DNA of 5,046 nucleotides from Actinomycetes bacterium (GTDB taxonomy: Bacteria > Actinomycetota > Acidimicrobiia > Acidimicrobiales > Microtrichaceae), in contig JAEZAI010000620.1 of assembly GCA_023427825.1 (NCBI GenBank), positions 1 through 5,046 on the forward strand, written 5' to 3'. Position 1 is the stretch's first letter. The number at the start of each line of letters is the position of its first letter. Positions 1 through 5,046 of the stretch are shown here, piece by piece. The position numbers were made by a program, and so were the translations under genes. Below the pieces are notes generated by a model that did no database searches, was not told where the DNA came from, and saw only the letters and a list, made by a program, of their open reading frames with translations.

Positions 1-555
1 GCGCTCCAGCACCTGCCGCCCAAGCAGCGGTCGGTGCTCATCCTCTGCGAGGTGCTGCGCATGCCGGCCGCCGAGGTGGCGGACCTGCTCGACACGTCGG
101 TCGCGTCGGTCAACAGCGCGCTGCAGCGGGCCCGCGCCACGTTGTCGGACCGGGACGTCGAGCCGCTCGGCGATCCGCTCGACGAGCAGCACCAGCAGCT
201 GCTCGAGCGCTACGTCGACGCCTTCGAGCGCTACGACATCGCCGAGCTGGTCACCCTCCTCCGGGACGACGCCGTCCTGTCCATGCCGCCGTGGGACACG
301 TGGATCCAGGGGCGCGACGACCTCCACGACTTCTACCTGGGCCCGGGCGCCGAGTGCCGGGGCAGCCGCCTGCTGCCCATCGCGCTCAACGGCTGCGCCG
401 GCTTCGCCCAGTACCGGCAGGTCTCGCCCGGCGTGTGGCGCCCGTGGAGCATGCAGGTGATCGAGGTCGTGGACGGTGCCATCTCGGCGCACCACAACTT
501 CCTGTATCCCGAGACGTTCGTCGCCTTCGGGTTCCCCGCCGAGCTGACCAGCTGA
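1..555 (+). CDS. ECF sigma factor with SnoaL-like C-terminal domain (3' part of gene)
   Basis: Alternative RNA polymerase sigma factor of the extracytoplasmic-function class; it would direct RNA polymerase to a small promoter set. The reading frame is open from base 1, so the N-terminus (sigma region 2) lies outside the window; 184 codons are visible. Residues 1-48 of the visible part are sigma region 4: LPPKQRSVLILCEVLR, then a helix-turn-helix (AAEVADLLDTSVASVNSAL) and the closing QRARATL. Residues about 66-180 form a SnoaL/NTF2-like domain (RYVDAFERYDIAELVTLL, then MPPWDTWIQG, ending HHNFLYPETFVAFGFP). This order matches the group that includes mycobacterial SigG and the TIGR02960 type, where the extra domain is thought to tune activity in place of a classical anti-sigma factor. 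No anti-sigma gene follows; the next gene is a transporter 62 bases on. Family assignment is confident, the exact subgroup less so. Confidence 0.9.
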   Translation, partial: ALQHLPPKQRSVLILCEVLRMPAAEVADLLDTSVASVNSALQRARATLSDRDVEPLGDPLDEQHQQLLERYVDAFERYDIAELVTLLRDDAVLSMPPWDTWIQGRDDLHDFYLGPGAECRGSRLLPIALNGCAGFAQYRQVSPGVWRPWSMQVIEVVDGAISAHHNFLYPETFVAFGFPAELTS

Positions 556-569
556 GCCCTGCGGGATCA

Positions 570-599
570 CCCGGAGGCCGTTCGGGCGTTCCCGGAGGC
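570..599. repeat. Three alternating half-sites (direct plus inverted) upstream of the MFS gene
   Basis: CCCGGAGGC occurs at 570-578 and again at 591-599, exactly 21 bases apart (two helical turns). Between them, TTCGGG at 581-586 is a near inverted copy of CCCGGA, with one G-T mismatch. The layout is CCCGGA-N5-TTCGGG-N4-CCCGGA. As DNA this could be an operator for a dimeric regulator next to the promoter at 606-611. As RNA, 570-586 could fold as a 6-bp hairpin with a 5-base loop shortly after the sigma-factor stop and act as a weak terminator; the alternative hairpin 581-596 would exclude it. Chance is a real possibility in DNA this GC-rich. Confidence 0.35.
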
Positions 600-605
600 G
601 CGAGG

Positions 606-611
606 TAGGTT
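606..611 (+). promoter_or_regulatory. Candidate -10 element (TAGGTT) for a leaderless MFS transcript
   Basis: TAGGTT fits the actinobacterial -10 pattern TANNNT and ends six bases before the GTG at 618, so transcription would begin at or next to the start codon itself. That is the usual geometry of leaderless genes in actinomycetes. No convincing -35 hexamer is seen 16-18 bases upstream. The same bases include GAGG (602-605), which could instead be read as a Shine-Dalgarno about 12 bases from the start; that spacing is long, so the leaderless reading is preferred. Confidence 0.5.
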
Positions 612-617
612 CCGGCG

Positions 618-1856
618 GTGACCACCCCCGACGCCGCGCCCGCCGCGCCCCAGGACGGCGCCAGCCCCTTGGACGGGCTCCCCCGAGCGGACCACGACCG
701 CAGCGGGGGGTCGCTCTTCAGCGTCGGCTTCGCCATGGTCACCCTCGCCACGTTCGCCTACTTCCTGGCGCTCGGGGCCCTGCTCCCGACCCTCCCGCTC
801 TACGTGGAGGACGAGCTCGGCGGCGGCAGCGTCGCCGTCGGCGTGGTGGTGGGCAGCTTCGCCATCTCGGCCGCCGTGCTCCGGCCGTTCGCCGGCCGGA
901 TCGGCGACACGCGCGGGCGACGGGTGCTCGTGATCGGCGGGTCGCTGGTGATGGGCCTGTCGGTGCTCGCCTACACGGTCGTCAGCAACGTGGTCGGACT
1001 CGTCGTGCTGCGTCTGCTCACCGGCGCGGGCGAGGCCGCCATGTGGGTGGGCGCCGCGACCGCCATCCAGGACATGGCGCCGGACGACCGCCGGGGCGAG
1101 GCCGCGTCGTACTTCTCGGTCTCGCTGTACGCGGGACTGGCCTTCGGGCCGCTGATCGGCGAGCTGCTGCGCGACTCGTCGGGGTTCGACGCAGTGTGGA
1201 TCTTCGCCGGCGTCTGCGGGCTCGTCGCCTGCGTGTTCGGGTGGGGGACGCCGCGGGACGTCCGTCGTGAGCCGCAGCCGTTCCGCCTGCTGCACCCGGC
1301 TGCGATCGGCCCGGGCTCGATCCTGCTGCTCGGCATGCTCCCGTTCATCGGCTTCGCCACCTTCATCGCGCTCTACGGTCCCGAGGTCGGCGTGGACGAC
1401 GTCGCCCCGCTGCTCCTCGGCTACGGGGTGCTGGTCCTGGTCATCCGCGTGGTGGGCGCCAAGCTGCCCGACCGGCTGGGCTGGACCCGTGCCTCCTCCG
1501 CGGCGCTCGCGGTGCTCGCCGGCGGCGGCCTGGTGCTGGGTCTCTGGCACGGCGCCGCCGGGATCTGGGGCGCCGTGCTCGCCCTCGCGGTGGGCATGTC
1601 GCTGCTGTTCCCGGCGCTGTTCAGCGCCACGGTCGCGAGCGTCCCCGAGGAGGAGCGCGGCCAGGCCGTCGGCACGTTCTCGCTGGCGTTCGACCTGGCG
1701 AACGGCCTGGGCCCCGCGCTGCTCGGCGTGGTGGTCGCGGTCGGCAGCTACCAGGTGGCGTTCGCAGTCGCCGGTCTGGCGGCCATGGCCGGGCTCGGTC
1801 TGGTGGGCCCGGTGGCACGCCGGGGAGCACGTCACCAGGCCGCGTCGCTGCACTGA
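618..1856 (+). CDS. MFS transporter, probable drug/metabolite:proton antiporter
   Basis: A 412-residue inner-membrane protein of the major facilitator superfamily, a normal length for a 12-helix member. A polar N-terminal tail of about 35 residues precedes helix 1 (about 36-58). Motif A lies in the loop between helices 2 and 3 (GRIGDTRGRR, residues 93-102, with D97), and a degenerate second copy sits between helices 8 and 9 (GAKLPDRLGWTR, 280-291). Helix 5 has GLAFGPLIGE (173-182), close to the antiporter motif C, which favours proton-driven export over uptake. Helices 11-12 carry ANGLGPALLG (361-370). The substrate cannot be read from sequence. GTG at 618 is chosen because a -10 element is placed exactly for it; ATG at 735 (M40) would still keep helix 1 mostly intact but removes only the polar tail. 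It may be controlled separately from the sigma factor gene 62 bases upstream. Confidence 0.92.
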   Translation: MTTPDAAPAAPQDGASPLDGLPRADHDRSGGSLFSVGFAMVTLATFAYFLALGALLPTLPLYVEDELGGGSVAVGVVVGSFAISAAVLRPFAGRIGDTRGRRVLVIGGSLVMGLSVLAYTVVSNVVGLVVLRLLTGAGEAAMWVGAATAIQDMAPDDRRGEAASYFSVSLYAGLAFGPLIGELLRDSSGFDAVWIFAGVCGLVACVFGWGTPRDVRREPQPFRLLHPAAIGPGSILLLGMLPFIGFATFIALYGPEVGVDDVAPLLLGYGVLVLVIRVVGAKLPDRLGWTRASSAALAVLAGGGLVLGLWHGAAGIWGAVLALAVGMSLLFPALFSATVASVPEEERGQAVGTFSLAFDLANGLGPALLGVVVAVGSYQVAFAVAGLAAMAGLGLVGPVARRGARHQAASLH

Positions 1857-1865
1857 GGGGTCCAC

Positions 1866-1911
1866 GCCCGCGGGCCGCTCGTCGCGACGCCACGGCGAGG
1901 TCCGGCGGACC
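1866..1911. repeat. Cluster of three short perfect palindromes between the MFS and PPOX genes
   Basis: The 110-base gap holds GCCCGCGGGC (1866-1875), GTCGCGAC (1881-1888) and GGTCCGGCGGACC (1899-1911). The last can fold as a 5-bp stem with a 3-base loop and is the best candidate for a weak terminator of the MFS gene or an operator for the downstream F420 operon. There is no T-run. Short palindromes of G and C are expected fairly often at this composition, so a function is only tentative. Confidence 0.3.
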
Positions 1912-1966
1912 GGGGCATGATGAGGCGTCGGGCGTCGGGCTCGGCCAACGAGGATCCGGGGGACGG

Positions 1967-2479
1967 GTGGGCACCAACCAGCGCAGCCAGGTGGAGATGA
2001 CGGACGCGGAGATCACCGAGTTCGTCGAGAACAGCCGGACGTGCACGCTCGCCACGATCGGCGCCGACGGCCGGCCCCACCTGGTCGCCATGTGGTACGC
2101 CGTGGTCGACGGCGAGATCTGGTTCGAGACCAAGGCGCGGTCGCAGAAGGCGGTGAACCTCCGCCGGGACCCTCGGGTCACGCTGCTGATCGAGGACGGC
2201 CTCACGTACGACAAGCTGCGGGGGGTCAGCTTCGACGGCACGGCCGAGGTCGTCGAGGACCCCGACGTGCTCTGGAAGGTCGGCGTCAGCGTGTGGGAGC
2301 GCTACAACGGTCCGTACACCGAGGAGATGAAGCCGCTCGTCGAGTTCATGCTCCAGAAGCGGGTGGCGGTCCGCGTCGACGTGACCCGCACCCGGTCGTG
2401 GGACCACCGCAAGCTCGGCATGGACGCCCTGGAGCTCGGTGGCACCACCGCCGAGCACCTCGACGACCAGCTCCGCTGA
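1967..2479 (+). CDS. PPOX-fold probable F420-dependent oxidoreductase
   Basis: A 170-residue cytosolic protein of the pyridoxamine-5'-phosphate-oxidase-like split beta-barrel superfamily. The barrel core begins with CTLATIGADGRPHLVAMWYA (residues 26-45) and includes the hallmark strand and turn NLRRDPRVTLLIEDG (64-78), whose basic residues bind the cofactor phosphate in relatives. Actinomycete members of this type (Rv1155-like) mostly use F420 rather than FMN, and the adjacent LLM gene supports that; the reaction and substrate are unknown. Start: GTG at 1967 keeps the segment NQRSQVEMT, which I recall as conserved in relatives, and GAGGA at 1950-1954 lies 12 bases upstream. ATG at 1997 (M11) is the main alternative but has no well-spaced ribosome binding site. 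It probably heads an operon with the LLM gene 18 bases downstream. Confidence 0.85.
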   Translation: MGTNQRSQVEMTDAEITEFVENSRTCTLATIGADGRPHLVAMWYAVVDGEIWFETKARSQKAVNLRRDPRVTLLIEDGLTYDKLRGVSFDGTAEVVEDPDVLWKVGVSVWERYNGPYTEEMKPLVEFMLQKRVAVRVDVTRTRSWDHRKLGMDALELGGTTAEHLDDQLR

Positions 2480-2483
2480 CGAC

Positions 2484-2489
2484 GAGGAG
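2484..2489 (+). promoter_or_regulatory. Ribosome binding site of the LLM oxidoreductase gene
   Basis: GAGGAG sits 8 bases before the ATG at 2498 and just after the PPOX stop codon (2477-2479). It fixes the LLM start and indicates that both genes are translated from one message. Confidence 0.8.
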
Positions 2490-2497
2490 ACAGGTCG

Positions 2498-3436
2498 ATG
2501 GCGCATCCCCGCACGTTCCGCTTCGCCGCCGAGCTGCACGAGCCGTTGGAGGGTCGCAGCTGGATCGAGTCGTTCCAGGAGCTCGAGGACCTCGGCTACT
2601 CCACGTTGTTCCTGCCCGACCACTTCGACGAGGGTCCCGGGCCGCTCGCCACGCTCGGCGCCGCCGCAGCCGTCACGAGCACGCTGAAGCTCGGCCTGCT
2701 GGTGCTCGACTGCGACTACCGGCATCCGGCGGTCGTGCACCGGGAGCTCGCCACCATCGACGTGCTGTCGGAGGGGCGCCTCGAGGTGGGCCTCGGCGCC
2801 GGCTGGAAGGCGACCGACTACAAGAAGACCGGGATCCCCATGGATCGCCCCGGCGTCCGCGTCGATCGCCTGATCGAGCACACCGCGGTGCTGAAGGGCC
2901 TGTTCGCCGGCGGACCGTTCACCTTCCACGGCGAGCACTACACGATCACCGACCTCGAGGGCTCGCCGGCGCCGCACACGCCCGGCGGTCCGCCGATCCT
3001 GATCGGCGGCGGCGCGCGACGGGTGCTGGGCTTCGCCGCCCGCCACGCGGACATCGTCGGCGTCAACGCATCCATCCACTCCGGAACGATCGACACCGAC
3101 GCCGCCCACGACGCGCTGCCCGACCGCATCGACGAGAAGGTCGCCCGGGTGCGGGAGGCGGCGGGCGAGCGCTTCGACGACCTGGAGCTGAACGCCTGGC
3201 TGTCCGTCGCGCAGGTCACCGACGACACCGAGGGCGTCGCCGCGCTCGTCGCCGAGCTCTTCGACGCCCGTCCCGAGGACGTGCTGGCGTCGCCGCTCGC
3301 GTTGATCGGCAGCGAAGCGGAGATCGGCGACCGACTGCGGGAGCGGCGCGAGCGGTGGGGCTACTCCTACACGGTGATCCCCGGCCCCGAGGCCCGGAGC
3401 TTCGCCCCGCTGGTACGGGAGCTCACCGGAACCTGA
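2498..3436 (+). CDS. LLM-class F420-dependent oxidoreductase (MSMEG_2516-type)
   Basis: A 312-residue cytosolic flavin/F420 enzyme of the luciferase-like monooxygenase superfamily (TIM barrel). Family marks in order: an N-terminal strand and helix, then LPDHF (39-43), where H42 occupies the place of the catalytic histidine of F420-dependent glucose-6-phosphate dehydrogenase; HPAVVHRELATIDVLSEGRL (76-95) and GLGAGW (98-103), the superfamily core; RVDRLIEHTAVLKGLF (121-136); and GGPPILIGGGARRVLGFAARHADIVG (163-188), the phosphate-binding loop region. The overall pattern resembles the TIGR03621 (MSMEG_2516) family. It would pass hydride between F420 and an unknown organic substrate. It is full length, with a strong ribosome binding site, and is cotranscribed with the PPOX gene just upstream; a hairpin follows at 3458. 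FMN use cannot be excluded from sequence alone. Confidence 0.92.
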   Translation: MAHPRTFRFAAELHEPLEGRSWIESFQELEDLGYSTLFLPDHFDEGPGPLATLGAAAAVTSTLKLGLLVLDCDYRHPAVVHRELATIDVLSEGRLEVGLGAGWKATDYKKTGIPMDRPGVRVDRLIEHTAVLKGLFAGGPFTFHGEHYTITDLEGSPAPHTPGGPPILIGGGARRVLGFAARHADIVGVNASIHSGTIDTDAAHDALPDRIDEKVARVREAAGERFDDLELNAWLSVAQVTDDTEGVAALVAELFDARPEDVLASPLALIGSEAEIGDRLRERRERWGYSYTVIPGPEARSFAPLVRELTGT

Positions 3437-3457
3437 CCGGGACGCCCGGGTGTCGCA

Positions 3458-3485
3458 GCGCTGCTCGTCCCCGGACGAGGAGCGC
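3458..3485 (+). terminator. Imperfect hairpin closing the F420 oxidoreductase operon
   Basis: The arms are GCGCT-G-CTCGTC (3458-3469) and GACGAG-G-AGCGC (3474-3485) around a four-base loop CCCG: 11 base pairs interrupted by one G-G mismatch. It begins 21 bases after the LLM stop codon. There is no T-run, which is common for actinobacterial terminators. It lies wholly upstream of the csaA-like start at 3530. Confidence 0.6.
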
Positions 3486-3529
3486 CGGCGCGGACGCGAT
3501 CCGGGACGCGGTCGAGCACACTGTCGGCC

Positions 3530-3895
3530 GTGCCGAACGACTCCCGCCACGACGAGGCCCTGCCCGACATCGACCCGGCCCGGTTCTTCGAGGCCGACCT
3601 GCGCGTCGGCCGGGTGCTCGAGGTCCGGCCCTTCCCCGAGGCCCGCAAGCCCGCGTACCAGCTCGCAGTCGACTTCGGACCGGTCGTCGGCACGCTCGAG
3701 ACCTCGGCGCAGGTGACCGACTACGAGCCGGAGGAGCTCGTCGGCCGGCTCGTGGTGGGCGCGGTGAACCTGGGGACGCGCCGCATCGCCGGGTTCAGGA
3801 GCCAGTTCCTGGTCCTCGGCGCCGTCGAGGCCGGCGGCGCGGTGCAACTGCTGCGGCCCGACGGCGACCCGCCGCCCGGCACCCGCGTCGCCTGA
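3530..3895 (+). CDS. csaA: CsaA-like protein, tRNA-binding OB-fold
   Basis: A 121-residue cytosolic protein consisting almost entirely of one tRNA-binding (Arc1p/EMAP-II/MetRS C-terminal type) OB-fold. It is close to Bacillus CsaA (about 110 residues) along its whole length: FFEADLRVGRVLEV (19-32), PFPEARKPAYQLAVDFG (34-50), the TSAQVT motif (58-63), EELVGRLVVGAVN (68-80), RRIAGFRSQFLVLG (84-97) and the LLRPDG end (107-112). CsaA is described as a dimeric chaperone linked to protein secretion and as a tRNA-binding protein; the true role is unsettled. The basic residues that follow SSAQIT in Bacillus CsaA are replaced here by DYEP. The first 18 residues are an acidic, variable tail. GTG at 3530 has no clear Shine-Dalgarno; a weak -10-like CACTGT (3519-3524) would suit a leaderless start. 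Hairpins on both sides suggest it is a single-gene unit. Confidence 0.9.
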   Translation: MPNDSRHDEALPDIDPARFFEADLRVGRVLEVRPFPEARKPAYQLAVDFGPVVGTLETSAQVTDYEPEELVGRLVVGAVNLGTRRIAGFRSQFLVLGAVEAGGAVQLLRPDGDPPPGTRVA

Positions 3896-3914
3896 CCCTC
3901 GTTCTCGCTCAGGA

Positions 3915-3935
3915 CCTGGTCGTGGGGCGACCAGG
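3915..3935 (+). terminator. Strong hairpin terminator after the csaA-like gene
   Basis: CCTGGTCG (3915-3922) and CGACCAGG (3928-3935) form a perfect 8-bp stem around the five-base loop TGGGG, starting 19 bases after the csaA-like stop. No T-run follows. It is the best inverted repeat I found in the window and separates csaA from the following lyase gene. Confidence 0.7.
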
Positions 3936-3957
3936 ACGTCCGCCGAAGCCGTGGGAG

Positions 3958-3963
3958 TAGGGT
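3958..3963 (+). promoter_or_regulatory. Candidate -10 element (TAGGGT) for the SPL-like gene
   Basis: TAGGGT fits the TANNNT pattern of actinobacterial -10 elements and would start transcription near 3970, giving a leader of about 40 bases before the ATG at 4010. The -35 position, 17 bases upstream (GACGTC, 3935-3940), is a poor match and touches the preceding terminator. The predicted leader contains the perfect palindrome GGTCGACC (3976-3983), a possible operator. Confidence 0.4.
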
Positions 3964-3999
3964 CCTGCCGGTACAGGTCGACCGACGATCCACATGATC

Positions 4000-4005
4000 G
4001 AGGAG
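4000..4005 (+). promoter_or_regulatory. Ribosome binding site of the SPL-like gene
   Basis: GAGGAG lies 4 bases before the ATG at 4010, a short but usable gap. An in-frame stop (TGA, 3995-3997) just upstream excludes any earlier start, so the start at 4010 is secure. The ATG at 3994 is in another frame that closes after 60 codons. Confidence 0.75.
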
Positions 4006-4009
4006 CACG

Positions 4010-5046
4010 ATGAGCAGCAGCGACTTCCCCTACGCCGAGCGGTTCCCGGTCAACCGCACGCTGCCGCAGACCGGGCGCAGCCGGGAGGACATCCTCGACG
4101 AGCTCGGCCAGATGGCCAAGGAGGAGGACGCCTTCTGGGAGACCGGCAAGGTCTCCGGGACGATGTACTGCGGTGACCACACGCACTACGACTTCCTCAC
4201 CCAGGCGTTCGGCCTGTTCGCCCACGTGAACGTGCTGCAGCGGGACATGTGCCCGAGCGCCACGCGGTTCGAGGGCGAGATCATCGCCATGGCGCTCGAC
4301 CTGTTCCACGCCGAGGCGATCACCGACGGCGACCCGGCGGGGATGGTGACCAGCGGCGGCACCGGGTCGATCGCCCACGCGGTGCTCGCGTACCGCGACC
4401 ATGCCCGTCAGACGCGCGGCATCACGCAGCCGAACTTCGTGAAGCCCGAGACGGGTCACCCCGCCTTCGACAAGGCGTGCCACCTGTTCGGCATCGAGCT
4501 GCGGGTGGCGACGGTCGACCCGGTCACCACGAAGGTCGACGTCGACTCGGTCGCCGGGCTGATCGACGAGAACACGATCGCCATCATGGGCTCCGCCGGC
4601 AACTACCCCTACGGGACCATCGACGACATCGCCGCGCTGAGCGACCTCGCGGTCGAGCGGGGTGTGGGCCTGCACGTCGACGGGTGCCTGGGCGGCTTCA
4701 TCCTTCCGTTCGGGCAGGAGCTCGGCGTCGAGGGCATCCCGGTGTTCGACTTCCGCCTCCCCGGCGTGACGACGATCTCTGCCGACACGCACAAGTACGG
4801 CTACTCGGTGAAGGGCACGTCGGTCTGCCTGTTCCGGGACACGGCGGTCCGCAACAGCCAGTACTTCTTCCGCACCGACTGGACCGGCGGCAAGTACTGC
4901 TCGCCGGGCATGGACGGCTCCCGCTCGGGCGGCCTGCTGGCGGCGACGTGGGCGTCCATGGTGCACCTCGGCCGTGAGGGCTACCTCCGCTACGCCGAGC
5001 AGATCTTCGACGCAGCGGCGCAGATGAAGGCGTCGATCCTCAGCCA
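4010..5046 (+). CDS. Sphingosine-1-phosphate lyase-like PLP enzyme (5' part of gene)
   Basis: A pyridoxal-phosphate enzyme of the group II decarboxylase/fold-type I class, most like sphingosine-1-phosphate lyase, which cleaves long-chain-base phosphates into a fatty aldehyde and phosphoethanolamine. The frame stays open to the window edge (345 codons, stop outside); relatives are usually 450-500 residues, so perhaps a quarter is missing. Seen in order: SGTMYCGDHTHYDFL (49-63); the cofactor phosphate loop TSGGTGS (114-120); H150, likely stacking on the PLP ring; GNYPYGTIDDI (197-207); HVDGCLGGF (222-230), with D224 for the pyridine nitrogen; SADTHKYGYSVKG (257-269), with K262 the PLP lysine and K268 matching a second conserved lysine; and RTDWTGGKY then GSRSGG (288-308). 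HVDxCLGGF, SADTHKYGY and TDWxGG are typical of the lyase rather than of glutamate decarboxylase. No N-terminal membrane helix is visible, unlike the eukaryotic enzyme. The actual substrate in this organism is unknown; a related amino-acid decarboxylase remains possible. Confidence 0.88.
   Translation, partial: MSSSDFPYAERFPVNRTLPQTGRSREDILDELGQMAKEEDAFWETGKVSGTMYCGDHTHYDFLTQAFGLFAHVNVLQRDMCPSATRFEGEIIAMALDLFHAEAITDGDPAGMVTSGGTGSIAHAVLAYRDHARQTRGITQPNFVKPETGHPAFDKACHLFGIELRVATVDPVTTKVDVDSVAGLIDENTIAIMGSAGNYPYGTIDDIAALSDLAVERGVGLHVDGCLGGFILPFGQELGVEGIPVFDFRLPGVTTISADTHKYGYSVKGTSVCLFRDTAVRNSQYFFRTDWTGGKYCSPGMDGSRSGGLLAATWASMVHLGREGYLRYAEQIFDAAAQMKASILS

Noticed and set aside
567..1865. A 432-codon open frame on the - strand opposite the MFS gene
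   Set aside because: Low-complexity charged composition (H, R, E, Q, A) with no domain; it is the antisense shadow of a clear 12-helix transporter.
1917..2000. A 27-codon ORF whose TGA overlaps the alternative ATG at 1997 of the PPOX gene (ATGA junction), like a coupled leader peptide
   Set aside because: No good Shine-Dalgarno precedes it, the peptide has no notable composition, and the PPOX start at 1967 better preserves a segment that I recall as conserved in relatives. It would need revisiting if the PPOX start were shown to be 1997.
2041..3960. A 639-codon + strand frame overlapping the PPOX, LLM and CsaA-like genes
   Set aside because: Arginine- and proline-rich translation without domains; the overlapped genes in other frames have strong family motifs and ribosome binding sites or family-conserved starts.
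1832..4966. A 1044-codon open frame on the - strand running antisense through four genes and their gaps
   Set aside because: Its translation is rich in R, G, A, E and H with no recognisable domain, and it lies opposite four well-identified genes. Long antisense frames are a known effect of GC-biased third codon positions.
4249..4977. A 242-codon + strand frame inside the lyase-like gene
   Set aside because: Arginine-rich shadow frame; the frame starting at 4010 carries the complete set of PLP-enzyme motifs over the same bases.
1..5046. A single coordinated new system, such as defence, secretion or biosynthesis, spanning all six genes
   Set aside because: Hairpins and separate promoters split the genes into about four or five transcription units, each with a recognisable and unrelated family. 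Nothing in the sequence ties them all together.

Overview
The window is GC-rich (roughly 70% by eye, with strong G/C bias at third codon positions) and carries six genes, all on the + strand with short gaps and no RNA genes, CRISPR or mobile elements that I can see. The GC content, two genes for probable F420-dependent oxidoreductases, GTG starts, a likely leaderless promoter and terminator hairpins without T-runs all point to an actinomycete (Actinomycetota). A member of Acidimicrobiia would fit, but that placement is a guess from protein style, not from a marker gene.

Layout: (1) 1-555, the 3' end of an ECF sigma factor gene, with sigma region 4 followed by a SnoaL/NTF2-like C-terminal domain. 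(2) 618-1856, a 12-helix major facilitator superfamily transporter with features of drug:proton antiporters, preceded by a TAGGTT -10 element placed for a leaderless GTG start and by three alternating half-sites. (3) 1967-2479, a PPOX-fold (pyridoxamine-phosphate-oxidase-like) probable F420-dependent enzyme. (4) 2498-3436, a luciferase-like (LLM) F420-dependent oxidoreductase. Genes 3 and 4 are 18 bases apart and probably form one operon, closed by a hairpin at 3458-3485. (5) 3530-3895, a CsaA-like tRNA-binding-fold protein, closed by a strong 8-bp hairpin at 3915-3935. (6) 4010 to the window edge, the first 345 codons of a PLP-dependent lyase/decarboxylase closely resembling sphingosine-1-phosphate lyase, with its own Shine-Dalgarno and a plausible promoter. 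This last gene runs off the window without a stop.

There is no strong sign that the six genes form one system. The clearest functional unit is the pair of F420-type enzymes, perhaps with the upstream exporter. The sphingosine-1-phosphate-lyase-like gene is the most notable single gene, because most actinomycetes are not known to make sphingolipids. Two very long antisense ORFs (432 and 1044 codons) are composition artefacts and are rejected.
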